Shown: positions 31,148 to 42,426 of the stretch, piece by piece
How the letters are laid out: each line of letters begins with the position of its first letter
Position numbering within the stretch: position 1 is the stretch's first letter
Assembly: GCA_029204225.1 (NCBI GenBank)
Contig: MU832264.1
Location: 1 to 64,000, forward strand
Direction: 5' to 3'
DNA length: 64,000 bases
From: Diphasiastrum complanatum
Lineage: Eukaryota > Streptophyta > Lycopodiopsida > Lycopodiales > Lycopodiaceae
The notes under the pieces: generated by a model
Told to the model about the DNA's origin: nothing
The model's database searches: none
The model's input: only the letters and a program-made list of their open reading frames with translations
Program-made: the position numbers and the translations under genes

Positions 31148-33231
31148 ATGCGTGGCATCGCCCCCTCCTCATCGAGTCCTCCTACTACTAGAAGACGTAC
31201 CGCACCTCCGCCACGAACCGCCACCACGCCACAACTTCTTCTTCTAACTACTACCATGACATCTATTCCTTTTCCCCCTGTTCCTACCACCTCTACCTTT
31301 GTTCCCACATCTTCTACTGCTTCTATCACCATTGCTTCGTCCATACCCCCTGCTTCTGCTTCTACACCCCTCCTTCAGATCAACCCTCTCGACTCTCATC
31401 TCTCTCCTGACACTCTGTCGTGGATGAACCTCCTCCATCTTTCACCTCCTCGCCAAGTTTATTCACCTCCCACATCTCCATCCATCCTTCACACCACCAT
31501 CCAATTCCCTTCTGTTTCTCCCATTCCTTCTTTTGGACAATCCGCCCTTACACCTGTTTCCACTTTTGCTACTCCTCTCACACCCCCCCATAGCTCCTGT
31601 GAAGGCCTCCGAGGGTGACACACCGTTGCCCGATAACACATTTATACAGACGAAATTTGTCTCATCACCGCAGCGTGCTGATCCTACCGCACCAGAGGGT
31701 ATGGCGCTGCCAGAGAACCTGATCGAAGATGATGACACTGGCGTGCAAACCAGTCGGGCGACAACAACAACAGCCCCAGCAAGTGCCACGACGCTACCGG
31801 TTGCTCCCACGGACCTCACGACGGCCTACCAAACTTTGGGAACCTTCATCCAAGACGTGGTAGCGGCCAAGACATCACTGGACAGCCGAGAACTACAGTT
31901 AGCAACAAACAACACTCAACTGCGAGCCAATATTACAAAGCTGCAGCAAGAATTGATGATCGCTCAGCAATATGAGCTGGATGGACAGAAGGAGATCTCG
32001 AAGCTACAACAAAAAAAAGATGGCTAAATCACTATATCCAGAGCCTTTTCAAAGTAGTCACGGATGCTTCGGCAAAGGTCCAAGAGCTTCAAATAGAAGC
32101 TTCACAACGACTCGCCCCCCTTCAAGCGCAACTTCAGATCTAGGAGATGAAAAATATTCGTCTAGGAGCAGAGGTGCAAGCATTGCAGAATGAAAAGATC
32201 GTCTGGCTAGCTCAACCGACACCTGATACTAGGCCGCTCTCTCAGGTTGAAATGAACCTATTCCGACATCAGGTGCAGGTATACAGCCACACCTTGAATA
32301 GCTACTAGGCGAAATTCGACAAATACAGAGCAAGTGCCAATCAAGAGTTGGCCTAGGCCAAGCAAGCCCTCAAGGCCTGCTAGAAGTTCATGGAGCAGAA
32401 ACCCCAACCAGCCCTGGTGGCAATTCCAGCACCACCTATCTTTGATACTGCACAGGCCGGCTCCAGCCAAGATAAAGGAAAACAAGCAGGATAGGGGCAA
32501 GCAGTCCAAACCATGGCTCGGGTGCAAAAGATCAAGGGCCTTAGGATACCACAGGAGTCGACACAGGCCCAGATACGAGCCAGACACAAGCCTCATCATC
32601 ACAAGGCTCGAGATCGATCTCCGCAGGAAGCCAACCTCGATAGAGGACAAAATCAATTCCTATTTGGTGCAGTTCCCACATGAAAGCTCACGCAGCTGCT
32701 GGCAACTCGCAGTGACAATAAAGGAGATCAAGGGAAATGAGCTGGCCTATATCCCAACCTTAGGAGCTCAGTCAAAATGGAAAAAATGATTGTTTGAACG
32801 GGACCCGGGCCATCAGGGCATACGTTACCAGTCTCAGGCAATTACGGGTCAACGCCCACTACCTCCCCTACCCACGTAGATCTAAATGGGCGGAGTGTGG
32901 CACACCCTTGGACAAAATCATGATCCACACAAGGAATTGGCCGAAGATAGAGTCACAGTACGGGTGAAAAATGGACGTAGACGCCAAGAGGGCTCTCGTT
33001 TAGTTTTCGCAACAATTTCTCACCTGCCCAGATTCGACAATCCATGCGGCTGCAACATATGCCCAGGACTTGGAGTTTTTGATGGGAGTCCCCACAAAAT
33101 GGGACGACATTTTGCCGACGATCTGTTTTGATCCCAATACCGCCCTGGTTTCAGAAAAAGTTGAGGACCAACTACTAGTGGCGCGAGTGTATTATAGAGC
33201 GGCACAACTCGACGATCCCTGGTGTCAGAAA
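31148..33231 (+). pseudogene. Gag-like retroelement remnant, interrupted by copia A
   Basis: A threonine/serine/proline-rich frame (31148-31618) overlaps a frame at 31533-32027. The latter has a coiled-coil-like part (T-L-G-T-F-I-Q-D-V-V-A-A-K-T-S, then N-I-T-K-L-Q-Q-E-L). Stops and shifts continue to 32,789. Then 33,070-33,230 reads E-F-L-M-G-V-P-T-K-W-D-D-I-L-P-T and A-R-V-Y-Y-R-A-A-Q-L-D-D-P-W-C-Q-K. The build (low-complexity head, coiled coil, basic segment, helical tail) resembles a Ty3/gypsy-type gag or another retroelement ORF1, but I recognise no zinc knuckle. The copia A LTR begins directly after C-Q-K at 33,232. Confidence 0.35.
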
Positions 33232-34015
33232 TGGTGAACTTTTGCAACTTTGTTGCAGCACAAACAATACACGAAGGTCGAACGAGAACAATTCGCGACA
33301 GTCAACGTGTCTTTGACTCAAAGCACGAACGATTCGCGAATCAATCGCGAATCGTAAACACACCTCCAGGACCGCAAAGCGCAAAATGGACGCAAAACGA
33401 AAACTACGAAAAGAACGAAAACACACGAAGAGAAATCTTTCGCGCTGCCAGTTGGCAGCTTAACGGGCTTCATGCCCAGCTGAAACGAATAGCAATGACG
33501 GAGACTAACTAACTAGTTGATCAGCGTTAACTAGTCTTGTGATACTACGTTTAGCTATCTTGTAAACTCCACACAATGGAGGTATAAACGATCCTCTCTG
33601 GATCATAACAAAAGTGAGAGAAAAAGTAATGAGAATTTTACAGAGATCTGTAAGAAACAGAGAGAGACGTAGTGAATAGAGTAAAAAAGCAAAAATACCA
33701 TAGCTGTGCATGAAAGTCTGCCAACGAACAGAACACAACGAAAGAGCAGAGAGTCAATCTGCCAACGAGCGAGACACTGATGATCTCGCTCTAAAACCAA
33801 ACTGACAATATAGTCGCTCTATTTCGTGTATCTCTTGGCCTTGTACTGTGTCTCTTGATTGCTAGAATAAAATATGTTCTGTGATGTGTAGTCGAGTGTC
33901 TGGGATCCCGTAAGAGCTTCTGCACAAAAAGAACATTCAAAGACAGAAAATTGTTCGCAAATCATAATAGAGGACGAACACGAAAAACAACAAAGAAAAA
34001 AGCACTTCCACGACA
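33232..34015 (+). repeat. 5' LTR of copia A
   Basis: 784 bp, starting TGGTGAACTTTTGCAAC and ending CCACGACA, directly before a primer-binding site. The opening 200 bp contains several AATTCGCGAA/ACGATTCGCGAATC words and is shared with the partial LTR at 6,117-6,328. Confidence 0.8.
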
Positions 34016-34028
34016 TGGTATTAGAGCC
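34016..34028 (+). other. Primer-binding site of copia A
   Basis: TGGTATTAGAGCC, one transition away from TGGTATCAGAGCC (initiator tRNA-Met type), immediately downstream of the LTR. Confidence 0.8.
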
Positions 34029-34080
34029 GACAGATTTTCACTACTGATATCCCAGCAGTGATTCTTCCAGACAACACAAT

Positions 34081-35609
34081 ATGGCTACGACAATCCAGAC
34101 CAGAGTAGCAATCTGTCTTGATGGTGCAAATTACAGAATTTGAAAATTCAAAATCAAAACACTCTTGAAGGGCGAAGGCATATGGTCGGTGACTGAGCTC
34201 TCAGAGGTGCAACCTCCAGAGGGAGACCCGAGGAGAGCTGAATGGATCAGAAAGGATGAGCGCGCAATGACAATCATCATTTCGTCCATAAATGAAGATC
34301 TACTCATGCAGATTGAAGACTGCGAAAGTAGCCATGCAGCGTGAGAAAGATTAAAGTAGACGTATGAAGTGAGGACTGTAGCTTCAGTCATGCACCTTCA
34401 CAATCAGCTGCAATCCATACGGTGGGATGGCAACAAGTTAGATCAGCACGTTGAGAATATCAGAACGATCTTCGCTCAACTCGCTGCATCAGGACAGGAG
34501 CACCAGGTCCCAGCACCACAATAGCTGATGTACTTCATGAAATCTCTATCGACGTCCTATCAGCCACTGAGAATGCTCATACTGAGTCTACTAGATATGA
34601 CATTCGACAAAGCAGTCAGTCTTGTCGCTGATGAGAGACTGATGAGAGACGAAGGAGAGGGAAGCAGTGATCAAGAGAAGGCTCTCTTCACGAAAGGAAA
34701 GAAGACGAACCAAAACAAGCCAAAATTCGAGAAGATGAAGTCCTCGAATCAACAATCTTCTTCCTGCGATCACTGCCACAAACTAGGCCATACGGCCAAC
34801 AAATGCTGGTTCAATCCAGCAATACCTTGCATGCATTGCAAGAAGAAAGGGCATTCTGCATACGACTGCAGATTCAACCCAAAAAAGAAAAACAAAGCTG
34901 AAAAGGCAAACTTGCAGAGTCATCAAAGGATGCTGAAAGAGGTGACGAAGCTTTCACGATACTCGACGAAGCTTCGACAAGCTACTCTGAACACGACTAT
35001 GATGTAGTCATTGATTCAGGAGCAACATCTCACATAACCTGCAACAAGTAGATCTTGATCAACTTTCGCGAACTCGAAAACGACAGAGCAGTGATTCTAG
35101 GCGATGGAAGCGGACACGATGTCAAAGGCATCGGCTCTCTACAGCTACGAACACTGTCAGGCCAAGTAGAGCTGCCAGGAGCACTCTATGTGCCCTCACT
35201 CAGAAAGGATCTACGATCTGTCTCCAAGATGGCAGATCTAGGCATTCGAGTTTTGTTCGATGACAACACTTGCCGTATGATCGAGAAGACGACAAACAAG
35301 TTGCTGACGGTCGGATGCAGAGAAGGAAATCTCTACCAGGCCAAAATAATCAGCAATTCTGAAAGCATATTAAATGCTTCAGAAAACAAAGATCAGCTCT
35401 GGCATAGAAGAATGTATCATCTGAACATGCGGAGCCTGTATGACATGAGCAGAAAGGACATTGTCATAGGTCTCAAGATTTCAAGGCTAGAGGCTGAATC
35501 TGTGAAGCTTGTCAGAAAGGCAAGCAACATCGAAATCCATTCACACACGAGGGAAGTAGAGCCAAAGAAGTTCTTGAGCTCGTCCACTCTGATGTGTGTG
35601 GACCGATGA
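34081..35609 (+). pseudogene. Copia A gag and protease, broken
   Basis: Gag starts at ATG 34081 (MATTIQTRVAICLDGANY) with an early stop where W should be. Further stops lie at about 34,341, 34,356 and 34,521. The 34528-35007 frame holds two Cys/His knuckles: C-D-H-C-H-K-L-G-H-T-A-N-K-C and C-M-H-C-K-K-K-G-H-S-A-Y-D-C. The protease site V-I-D-S-G-A-T-S-H is intact at about 35,010-35,035, then a stop follows at 35,048. The 35055-35609 frame covers protease C-terminus and the integrase zinc region (H-R-R-M-Y-H-L-N). Confidence 0.85.
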
Positions 35610-36502
35610 AAACATATTCGCTTTCAGGTTTGAGATATTTTCTAACGTTCGTAGATGATTACAACCGAATGACCACGATCTACTACTTGAAGAAGAAATC
35701 GGACGTATTTGATTCTTTCAAGAAGTTCGTGGCATTCGTAGAGCGACACACCTTGAAAAAGATACAGATCCTTAGATCTGACAATGGAGGTGAATACAAA
35801 AGCATAGAATTCTCAAGATTCTGCGAAGAACAGGGGATAGAACACCAGTTCACTCCTGCATACACACTAGAATACAACGGTGTGGCAGAAAGAAGAAACA
35901 GAACGCTAGTCGAAGGATCCAGATGCATGATGGCATAGGCTCAATTGCCAGGTCAATTTTGGGCCGAGGTAATAGCTGCAGCTGTACACCTGCAAAACAG
36001 ATCTACAACGACAGCGCTGGAGAACAAAACACCATACGAAATGTGGACAGGTAGAAAGCCTAATCTGTCATACGTACGAGTGTTTGGATGTGCATCATAC
36101 AAGCACATTCCAAAGGAAAAGATAAGCAAGCTCGATGACAAATCCGAACAAACAATCATGGTCGGCTACTCGAACAGAACACATGTGTACAGACTCTACG
36201 ATCCAACCACAAAGAAGGTTGTTTCGAGCAGAGATGTGAAGTTCGACGAGTCCAAATTCCCTGGATTGAAAGACAAAAGAAGCCATGAGATCTTCACACT
36301 GCTGCCTATTCAAGAGGGAGACCGAGGACATACATCAAATCAAAATGCAGAGCCCCAGATTCCAGAGCAGCAGGAAGCGGAGGATCAACCCCACGAACAA
36401 GAAATGTTCGAGCAGCGACGAAACGAACCTCGAAGGTCAACAAGACAAAGAAGACCTCCAGACCACTATTCTGACAATCTTCAATGGAGCAAAGACACGT
36501 AG
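35594..36502 (+). pseudogene. Copia A integrase, nearly complete
   Basis: The core has F-V-D-D-Y-N-R and L-R-S-D-N-G-G-E-Y and the later E in A-E-R-R-N-R-T-L-V-E-G, so the catalytic acidic residues appear intact here, unlike the 7.8-kb copy. A stop at 35,936 follows C-M-M-A, then the frame continues at 35945 (PGQFWAEVIAAAVHLQNR, then E-M-W-T-G-R-K-P). The linker before RT is rich in R/P/Q, and the frame ends at 36,502. It would insert the cDNA into host DNA. Confidence 0.85.
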
Positions 36503-36510
36503 TTCGAGTA

Positions 36511-37323
36511 CTACAACTTCATAGTTCCTTTGCCTTCCACGCGTATGGTGATAGAATCTCCGAGATAGATAAATTGGTCTCTGTTGTAAGCTGTGTACTC
36601 CATAAACCATTTCTTACAAGAGGTCATGTGCTGGGTAGCACCGTTGTCTAGGTACCAGCTCTCACAATCTTCGCTGTTGTTGTAAGCCATTAACAAGTGT
36701 GTGTCTTGCTCCTTGAATTCGGCCACGTTGGAGGAGTCTGGCTGCTGTTGTTGTTGCTGCTTCTTTGTCTCGTTGTAGATCCGGATACGACATTCCTTGA
36801 TGTCATGATTGGCTCTCTTGCAATATCTACAGAAAAGCTTCTTGCGCAATCCACCATGCTCACTTTGAATGTGAGGCTTCTGATGTTGCTGTTGCACCTG
36901 ATTCTTGCCCTTGGAATGGTCTTTCTTCTTGGTGTATAGAGCCATGGATTTGTCTTTGATGGACAGGCTGCTAGTCTTTCTCCGCATTTCTTCTTGAAGA
37001 AGATGACCAATCACCTTTTGAAGAGTGAGGTCAGGTTGTGTGGAGATCATCACCACAAATTGTTCATACGACTTTGGAAGAGAAGAAAACAAGGTCATAA
37101 TGGCATCATCATCTTGAATAGAACATCCTACAGCTGATAACTGATCTAACATGGACTTGAAGTTGTTGATGTGAGAAGTGATGGCAATAGAATCAGACAT
37201 TCTAAGAGTAAAGAACTTCCTTCTAAGATGTAATCTCGTGGTTACATCATGAGTCTGATAGAGACTTGATAATAAGTCTAGTGCTTCCTTAGAGGTTTTG
37301 CACGTGGTAACGTTAGGCTTCAC
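36511..37323 (-). pseudogene. Copia B gag with protease start, 3' truncated
   Basis: 270 codons without a stop. The UBN2-type gag body has E-A-L-D-L-L-S-S-L-Y, then L-R-R-K-F-F-T-L-R-M, then L-P-K-S-Y-E-Q-F. The knuckle is C-R-Y-C-K-R-A-N-H-D-I-K-E-C, followed by a glutamine run and the protease site W-Y-L-D-N-G-A-T-Q-H-M. The frame ends at the junction with copia A, in sequence where the two elements overlap by only a few bases. N-terminal gag residues before 37323 are uncertain because the usual ATG is not obvious there. The protein would coat the element RNA. Confidence 0.8.
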
Positions 37324-37413
37324 TGAGTGATGAAGATGAAGAGCTACCTATATGAGACATGATAACAGTATACAAAATGAACAAACTTAATCTCTCGGTT
37401 TATTTGAGCTACC

Positions 37414-37425
37414 GCTCTGATACCA
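37414..37425 (-). other. Primer-binding site of copia B
   Basis: Reads TGGTATCAGAGC on the minus strand, a perfect match to the common plant copia primer-binding site, three bases inside the LTR end. Confidence 0.88.
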
Positions 37426-38015
37426 ATCTGATGGGTCAAGAGAGATAGGAAGAACGAGAACGGAGAAGAGAGTAGGAATGTTGCAAAACAGCTCTCCCAT
37501 TCTAATCGGCTGCTAGGTGCAAAAATAGTCTAATAGACAGCTTATGCTAAAGATGATCACAGCTTAATGCGTTCTGATTGCCCAACATGATCTTAAAATT
37601 AATTCATACTCTAAAACAAGAGTACAGTCCACCGAAGAGATTAGAGATGGTTTGTGTGTGGTAATACTGAAATCAGATTCAGTGTGAAGTATAGGTCTGA
37701 AATAAATGGAAGAGCAGTATGATATTGCGAGTTCCTCAGGCGTCAAAGACAGCCATCGTTTGATCAAAAACTGAGGAGTCGTAGACGTCCGTGTTCTGAT
37801 CAGAGAGAGTAAACAAGCACGATCAAACAGCAATGAAAGTGCATTCAATCACAACATGCATTCATCTACATTGTACACAGATAAAAACGTAGTGCTGCTA
37901 TATTACACCAAAGCACAATACAAATAGCAATTACAACCAAAATTGACGATGTAATTGGGAGGCTCAAATAATGCGTCTCATGGACGGAACAACCAACAAT
38001 CTGTGCTTCGATGAT

Positions 38016-38025
38016 CTATTTATAG
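38016..38025 (-). promoter_or_regulatory. TATA box of the copia B LTR
   Basis: CTATAAATAG on the minus strand, about 780 bp into the LTR and about 590 bp before its end. It would start transcription toward gag. Confidence 0.6.
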
Positions 38026-38349
38026 ATTTTATTCGTGTATTACAATAAATGATTGTCACCTAATTAGGTAAGTCGTTGTACTTGGAAGTATATGGATTCT
38101 GTGACAACTGTACATAGTGTATACTGTCAACCCATAGGAAATGTTGACGTGGACGAGGGCGTTGCAAATTCTCTCACTCGCACACGGATGTAGTAAACGA
38201 GACCGAAGTCCTACCTATGGTGGGCTATCTTCAATTTGATGTCTTTATAAGGGAAGTGGCTTTCTCTCACTTCGCAAATTTGGAATATGGTTGGGAACGT
38301 TCCTCGTTCAAAGTAGACGACCTTCGGCATTTTTCTCTCTCTTTGGAAT

Positions 38350-38420
38350 TTTGCGAAAAAGGCGAAGGTGCCCTTAAAAAGACGAAGGTGTCCTTAAAAA
38401 GGCGAAGGTGTCTTTAAAAC
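38350..38420. repeat. About 21-bp tandem repeat, three copies, inside the copia B LTR
   Basis: Units of the form AAGGCGAAGGTGTCCTTAAA occur at about 38,356, 38,377 and 38,398, with single-base differences. They lie upstream of the LTR TATA box in the direction of transcription, where enhancer-like repeats are common in plant LTRs. Confidence 0.75.
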
Positions 38421-38845
38421 AGTTTAACATGAAAATAGATGACCTTCAGAAATTTTCTCTCTTTTCACGAACTTTTTGCAAACAAAGTCGAAGGTGCTAA
38501 AAATATTTGAACTTTTGAACTGTCGCGAAGATGTCTCGAACATAGTTCATTTCTGTAGACTGTCTTGAAAGTAATGTATTTACGTAGACTTGTTCTAAAT
38601 GCAAGTTTGCGGAAGTCCTTGAAGATGGCCAAGTCTTCAATGACTTCAGGTTATTAAACTTTAACATCTGAACTTTGAAATTATGACAAGATTGGTTACC
38701 CTTTGCTGGAGATCAGCCAGAAGCCCGTTGTAGACGTTCTTCAAATAAATTGGTTGTCTGAGTTTGTGATTCCAAGGAGACAACTGTGGGCTTAATTTCC
38801 AACAGTGACAAGCCAAACCCTGTAGCTAAGCACTTAGGATCAGAA

Positions 38846-38859
38846 GAGCTTTGATATCA
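38846..38859 (-). other. Primer-binding-site-like sequence of another element
   Basis: TGATATCAAAGCTC on the minus strand resembles TGGTATCAGAGC and follows ...CTTAACA. It lies about 40 bp outside the copia B LTR. It may mark the leader of a different LTR element into which copia B inserted. Confidence 0.35.
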
Positions 38860-39012
38860 TGTTAAGATTCACAGAAGCAATATCATTGTCTAGAAATAAC
38901 TGTAACACACAAAGAGAAAGAGGCAACACACTAAATTGATCATAATAACTGAATGAAATATAGAAGTACATATGAGACGAAATGTAGAACTTCGTAGGTG
39001 TTGACCTATCAT

Positions 39013-40107
39013 ATATGTTACAACTGCTAACAGCCAAGTATGGAGCGGATGGGCAGCTCAACAAGTACAAAGCTCGGCTATTTGCAAGAGGATTTGAACA
39101 AAAAGGTATTGATTTTGAGAAAACCTTCACACCCATAGCTAACATGGTCACCATACATTCTATTGCCATTTTGCTTTTTATGGTTGGAAGATCCAACAAA
39201 TGGATGTTAAATCTACTTTTCTCAATGGAATGCTGAATGAGGAGGTGTACTTGGTACACCATCAAGGATAGGTTGATCATGAAAAAGAACACTTGGTATG
39301 CAAGCTCAACAAAGTGTTCTATGGATTGAAGCAAGCACCACGAGCATGGTACTCTTGCATCGATGAACACTTTAAAAGCAAGGAAATGGTAAAGAGTACT
39401 GCATATCCTAATATTTACATTCTTCAACATGGTTCTGATATTGTGTTCATTGTATTGTATGTTGATGATTTGATCACAACTGGAAGCAGTCAAATTCCAA
39501 TAGATCAAGTCAAATCAAATTTATCCAATGTTTTTGACGTGAGCGACTTAAGATTGATGCACTATTGTCTAAGCATTGAAGTATGGCAAAGAGAAAATGC
39601 CATTTTTATGACTCAAAGCAAATATGCACAAGATTTGTTTTACAAGTTCAATATGCAAGACTGCAAGCCGCTGACCACACCGATGGATGTTAATATGAAG
39701 CTAACTACATATGATGAATCTAATAAAGTGGATGCATATCTGTACAAGCAGTTGGTGGGTAGTTTGATTTACTTGACACACACACGACCTGATATTGTTT
39801 ATTTTGTTGGTTAAATCAATTTATGCAAGATCCCAGACAAGTACACTAGAAGTCTGCCAAATGTATTGTTAGGTACATCCGTGGAACATTGGACTTTGGT
39901 TTGAAGTATGATCAACATGAAGTACCAATATTGGTAGGTTATACAGATGCAGATTTGACAAGTAATATTGATGACAGACGATCTATCGCAGGTTATGCTT
40001 TTAGTTTTGGTACAACTGTAGTTTCATGGAGCTGCAAAAGTAAACTTATAGTAGCTCTATCTTCGACAGAAGTTGAGTATCGTGCTCTAGAACATTTCTT
40101 GCTCTAA
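39013..40107 (+). pseudogene. Copia C reverse transcriptase and RNase H fragment
   Basis: Three frames together give Y-K-A-R-L-F-A-R-G-F-E-Q-K-G-I-D-F, then V-F-Y-G-L-K-Q-A-P-R-A-W-Y, the catalytic L-Y-V-D-D-L-I at about 39,460, and L-V-G-S-L-I-Y-L-T-H-T-R-P-D-I. RNase H follows with G-Y-T-D-A-D-L and A-L-S-S-T-E-V-E-Y. Frameshifts at about 39,220 and 39,815 break it. No integrase precedes it, and sequence after A-L-E-H is lost. A family distinct from A, D, E and F by its RT sequence. Confidence 0.88.
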
Positions 40108-41042
<935 letters not shown>

Positions 41043-41470
41043 TCATAGTCCAGTCTTCCCAAATAGCGTATAGTTACTTAGCGATAGACCAAGCCCTAAC
41101 ATTACCGTATCAAGGTATCTGCCAGTCTCAATGGTTAGCTGGTGAGAAGAGACCCAAAACTGGCCCATCACTATCCGTAATCTATGTGAGATACTCTCCA
41201 TCAGATAACCCGGTGCGATAGGATATCCCGATGTGTCTAGGGATTGTGCGGTAAAACTCACTCTTGGTCCCCAGTGTCCCCTGCCAAGTATGGTGTAGGT
41301 AGGATCTGTAGAGGAAGCGTCTGATATACTGATGAGTGCCCATGGGTAGGTCAAAAATCTGAATACCTACTATGGAGAACAGTTGACAGACATGGGAATA
41401 CCATGAGAATAAATGTCCCTCTGTTATGAGCATATCCATGATTTCCCGTCGTATCTCACTAGAATCCTAA
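41043..41470 (-). pseudogene. Unidentified coding remnant
   Basis: Two overlapping minus-strand frames look like one protein broken by a shift. The 41439-41182 frame has F-S-I-V-G-I-Q-I-F-D-L-P-M-G-T-H-Q-Y and L-H-H-T-W-Q-G-T. The 41354-41043 frame continues with M-G-Q-F-W-V-S-S-H-Q-L and V-M-L-G-L-G-L-S-L. The composition is protein-like (W, Y, G spread evenly) and differs from its AT-rich surroundings. I do not recognise the family; a retroelement or captured host gene piece are both possible. Confidence 0.3.
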
Positions 41471-41651
41471 TATGACACCTATGTGGGAGAAATACTTTAT
41501 CACCATGGTTGAGTAGTGCGAATACGAAGGTATTAGGGCACCTCCGTGCCATGCTAATTCTTACACCTGTTTGCTTACGCGACGCTAGCTATGTATCGCT
41601 ACACTACCTCACATAGATCTACCTCGCATGAAATACAAGCATACTAGTTCA

Positions 41652-42228
41652 AAAATCTAAGGCAAGAGCACTCTACACATGCATCTATTACAAAACATTC
41701 ATCACACATACTAAAGGAAACATTGGATGAAAATATATATATATAATTGGCTTGCTCTCGAGTAGAGAGAGAATGCTACATAGAGCTCTCGAGTAGAAAA
41801 AGAATGTCAAAAATAATTTAAGTGTTGGAGCTTGCTACATCAATATCTCTCTTCAAAAAACCAAGTGTGGACTCAATCTCACTCCCACTCATAGTAGCTC
41901 GAGATCCATGAGAGTGGATAATGGTGCAACATGATTGGACCTCCAAATCATCACCTCTTACTTTGATTTGACCACCTACATGCCACCTCTTACAATGATT
42001 GGACCATTTTGGTGCATCTCACTTTGTGATTGACCCAAATTGACAGATGAAAACAAGAGGCGCTATGTCACTAAACCTCTAGCATCAAGCCAAGTGTAAT
42101 TAGCCTACACTACCATGAGCTAATCCAGCTCTAATTTTGGCCTAATCTCTTATTTACAGGTGTACAATGAGTGGTTTTGAAAGAGGACCCCCCAAACCTC
42201 AAGATAGATGGCTTTTGCAATTTCACAC
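41652..42228 (-). repeat. LTR of a diverged copia D copy
   Basis: Shares the LTR landmarks of copia D: AAAAATCTAAGGCAAGAGCAC at the low end, CTCGAGTAGAGAGAGAATG words inside, and a minus-strand start TGTGAAAT at 42228 preceded by an AAGGAGGAG polypurine tract. It is much more diverged than the two D LTRs at 51.8 and 55.3 kb. Confidence 0.65.
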
Positions 42229-42426
42229 TCCTCCTTAAAAGATATCTATCTACTTTAACATGGATGTTATCAAGCCAAGATTAGATCTAAACTTGATGAA
42301 AGCACTCTTGAGCAATGGTTTGGTGAGAAGATTGGCAATACCTGATCATGATCCAATATGCTCCAAGTTTATTTCTCCTCCAATGACTTTTTCCCTTACA
42401 AAATGGTGTGAAATTTCAATATGTTT
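42229..42426 (-). pseudogene. Copia D RNase H tail, joined head-on to copia F
   Basis: This stretch aligns with 52,409-52,600, including the polypurine tract and the minus-strand RNase H end. The match stops at CAATATGTTT (42,426), where plus-strand copia F RT begins. Confidence 0.7.

Larger units (their letters stand above)
33232..36515 (+). mobile_element. Copia family A retrotransposon, 5' part, plus strand
   Basis: Order: 5' LTR, primer-binding site, gag, zinc knuckle, protease, integrase. It breaks off just before reverse transcriptase at about 36,515, where copia B begins on the other strand. It is the better-preserved family A copy and serves as the reference for the minus-strand copy at 6.1-9.3 kb. 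Confidence 0.88.
36519..38804 (-). mobile_element. Copia B retrotransposon, 5' part, minus strand
   Basis: Consists of a 1.4-kb LTR, primer-binding site and a 270-codon uninterrupted gag-protease frame, then breaks at about 36,519 against copia A. The gag frame is the cleanest retrotransposon reading frame in the window, which suggests a younger insertion than its neighbours. Confidence 0.8.
37429..38804 (-). repeat. 5' LTR of copia B
   Basis: On the minus strand it starts TGTTGGAAATTAAG (38804) and ends CCATCA (37429), 1,376 bp. It contains a TATA box and a small internal tandem repeat. Long for a copia LTR, but ends, promoter and primer-binding site are all in place. Confidence 0.78.

Noticed and set aside
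38840-39508. 222-codon minus-strand frame
   Set aside because: It is the antisense of copia C reverse transcriptase and has no motif of its own.
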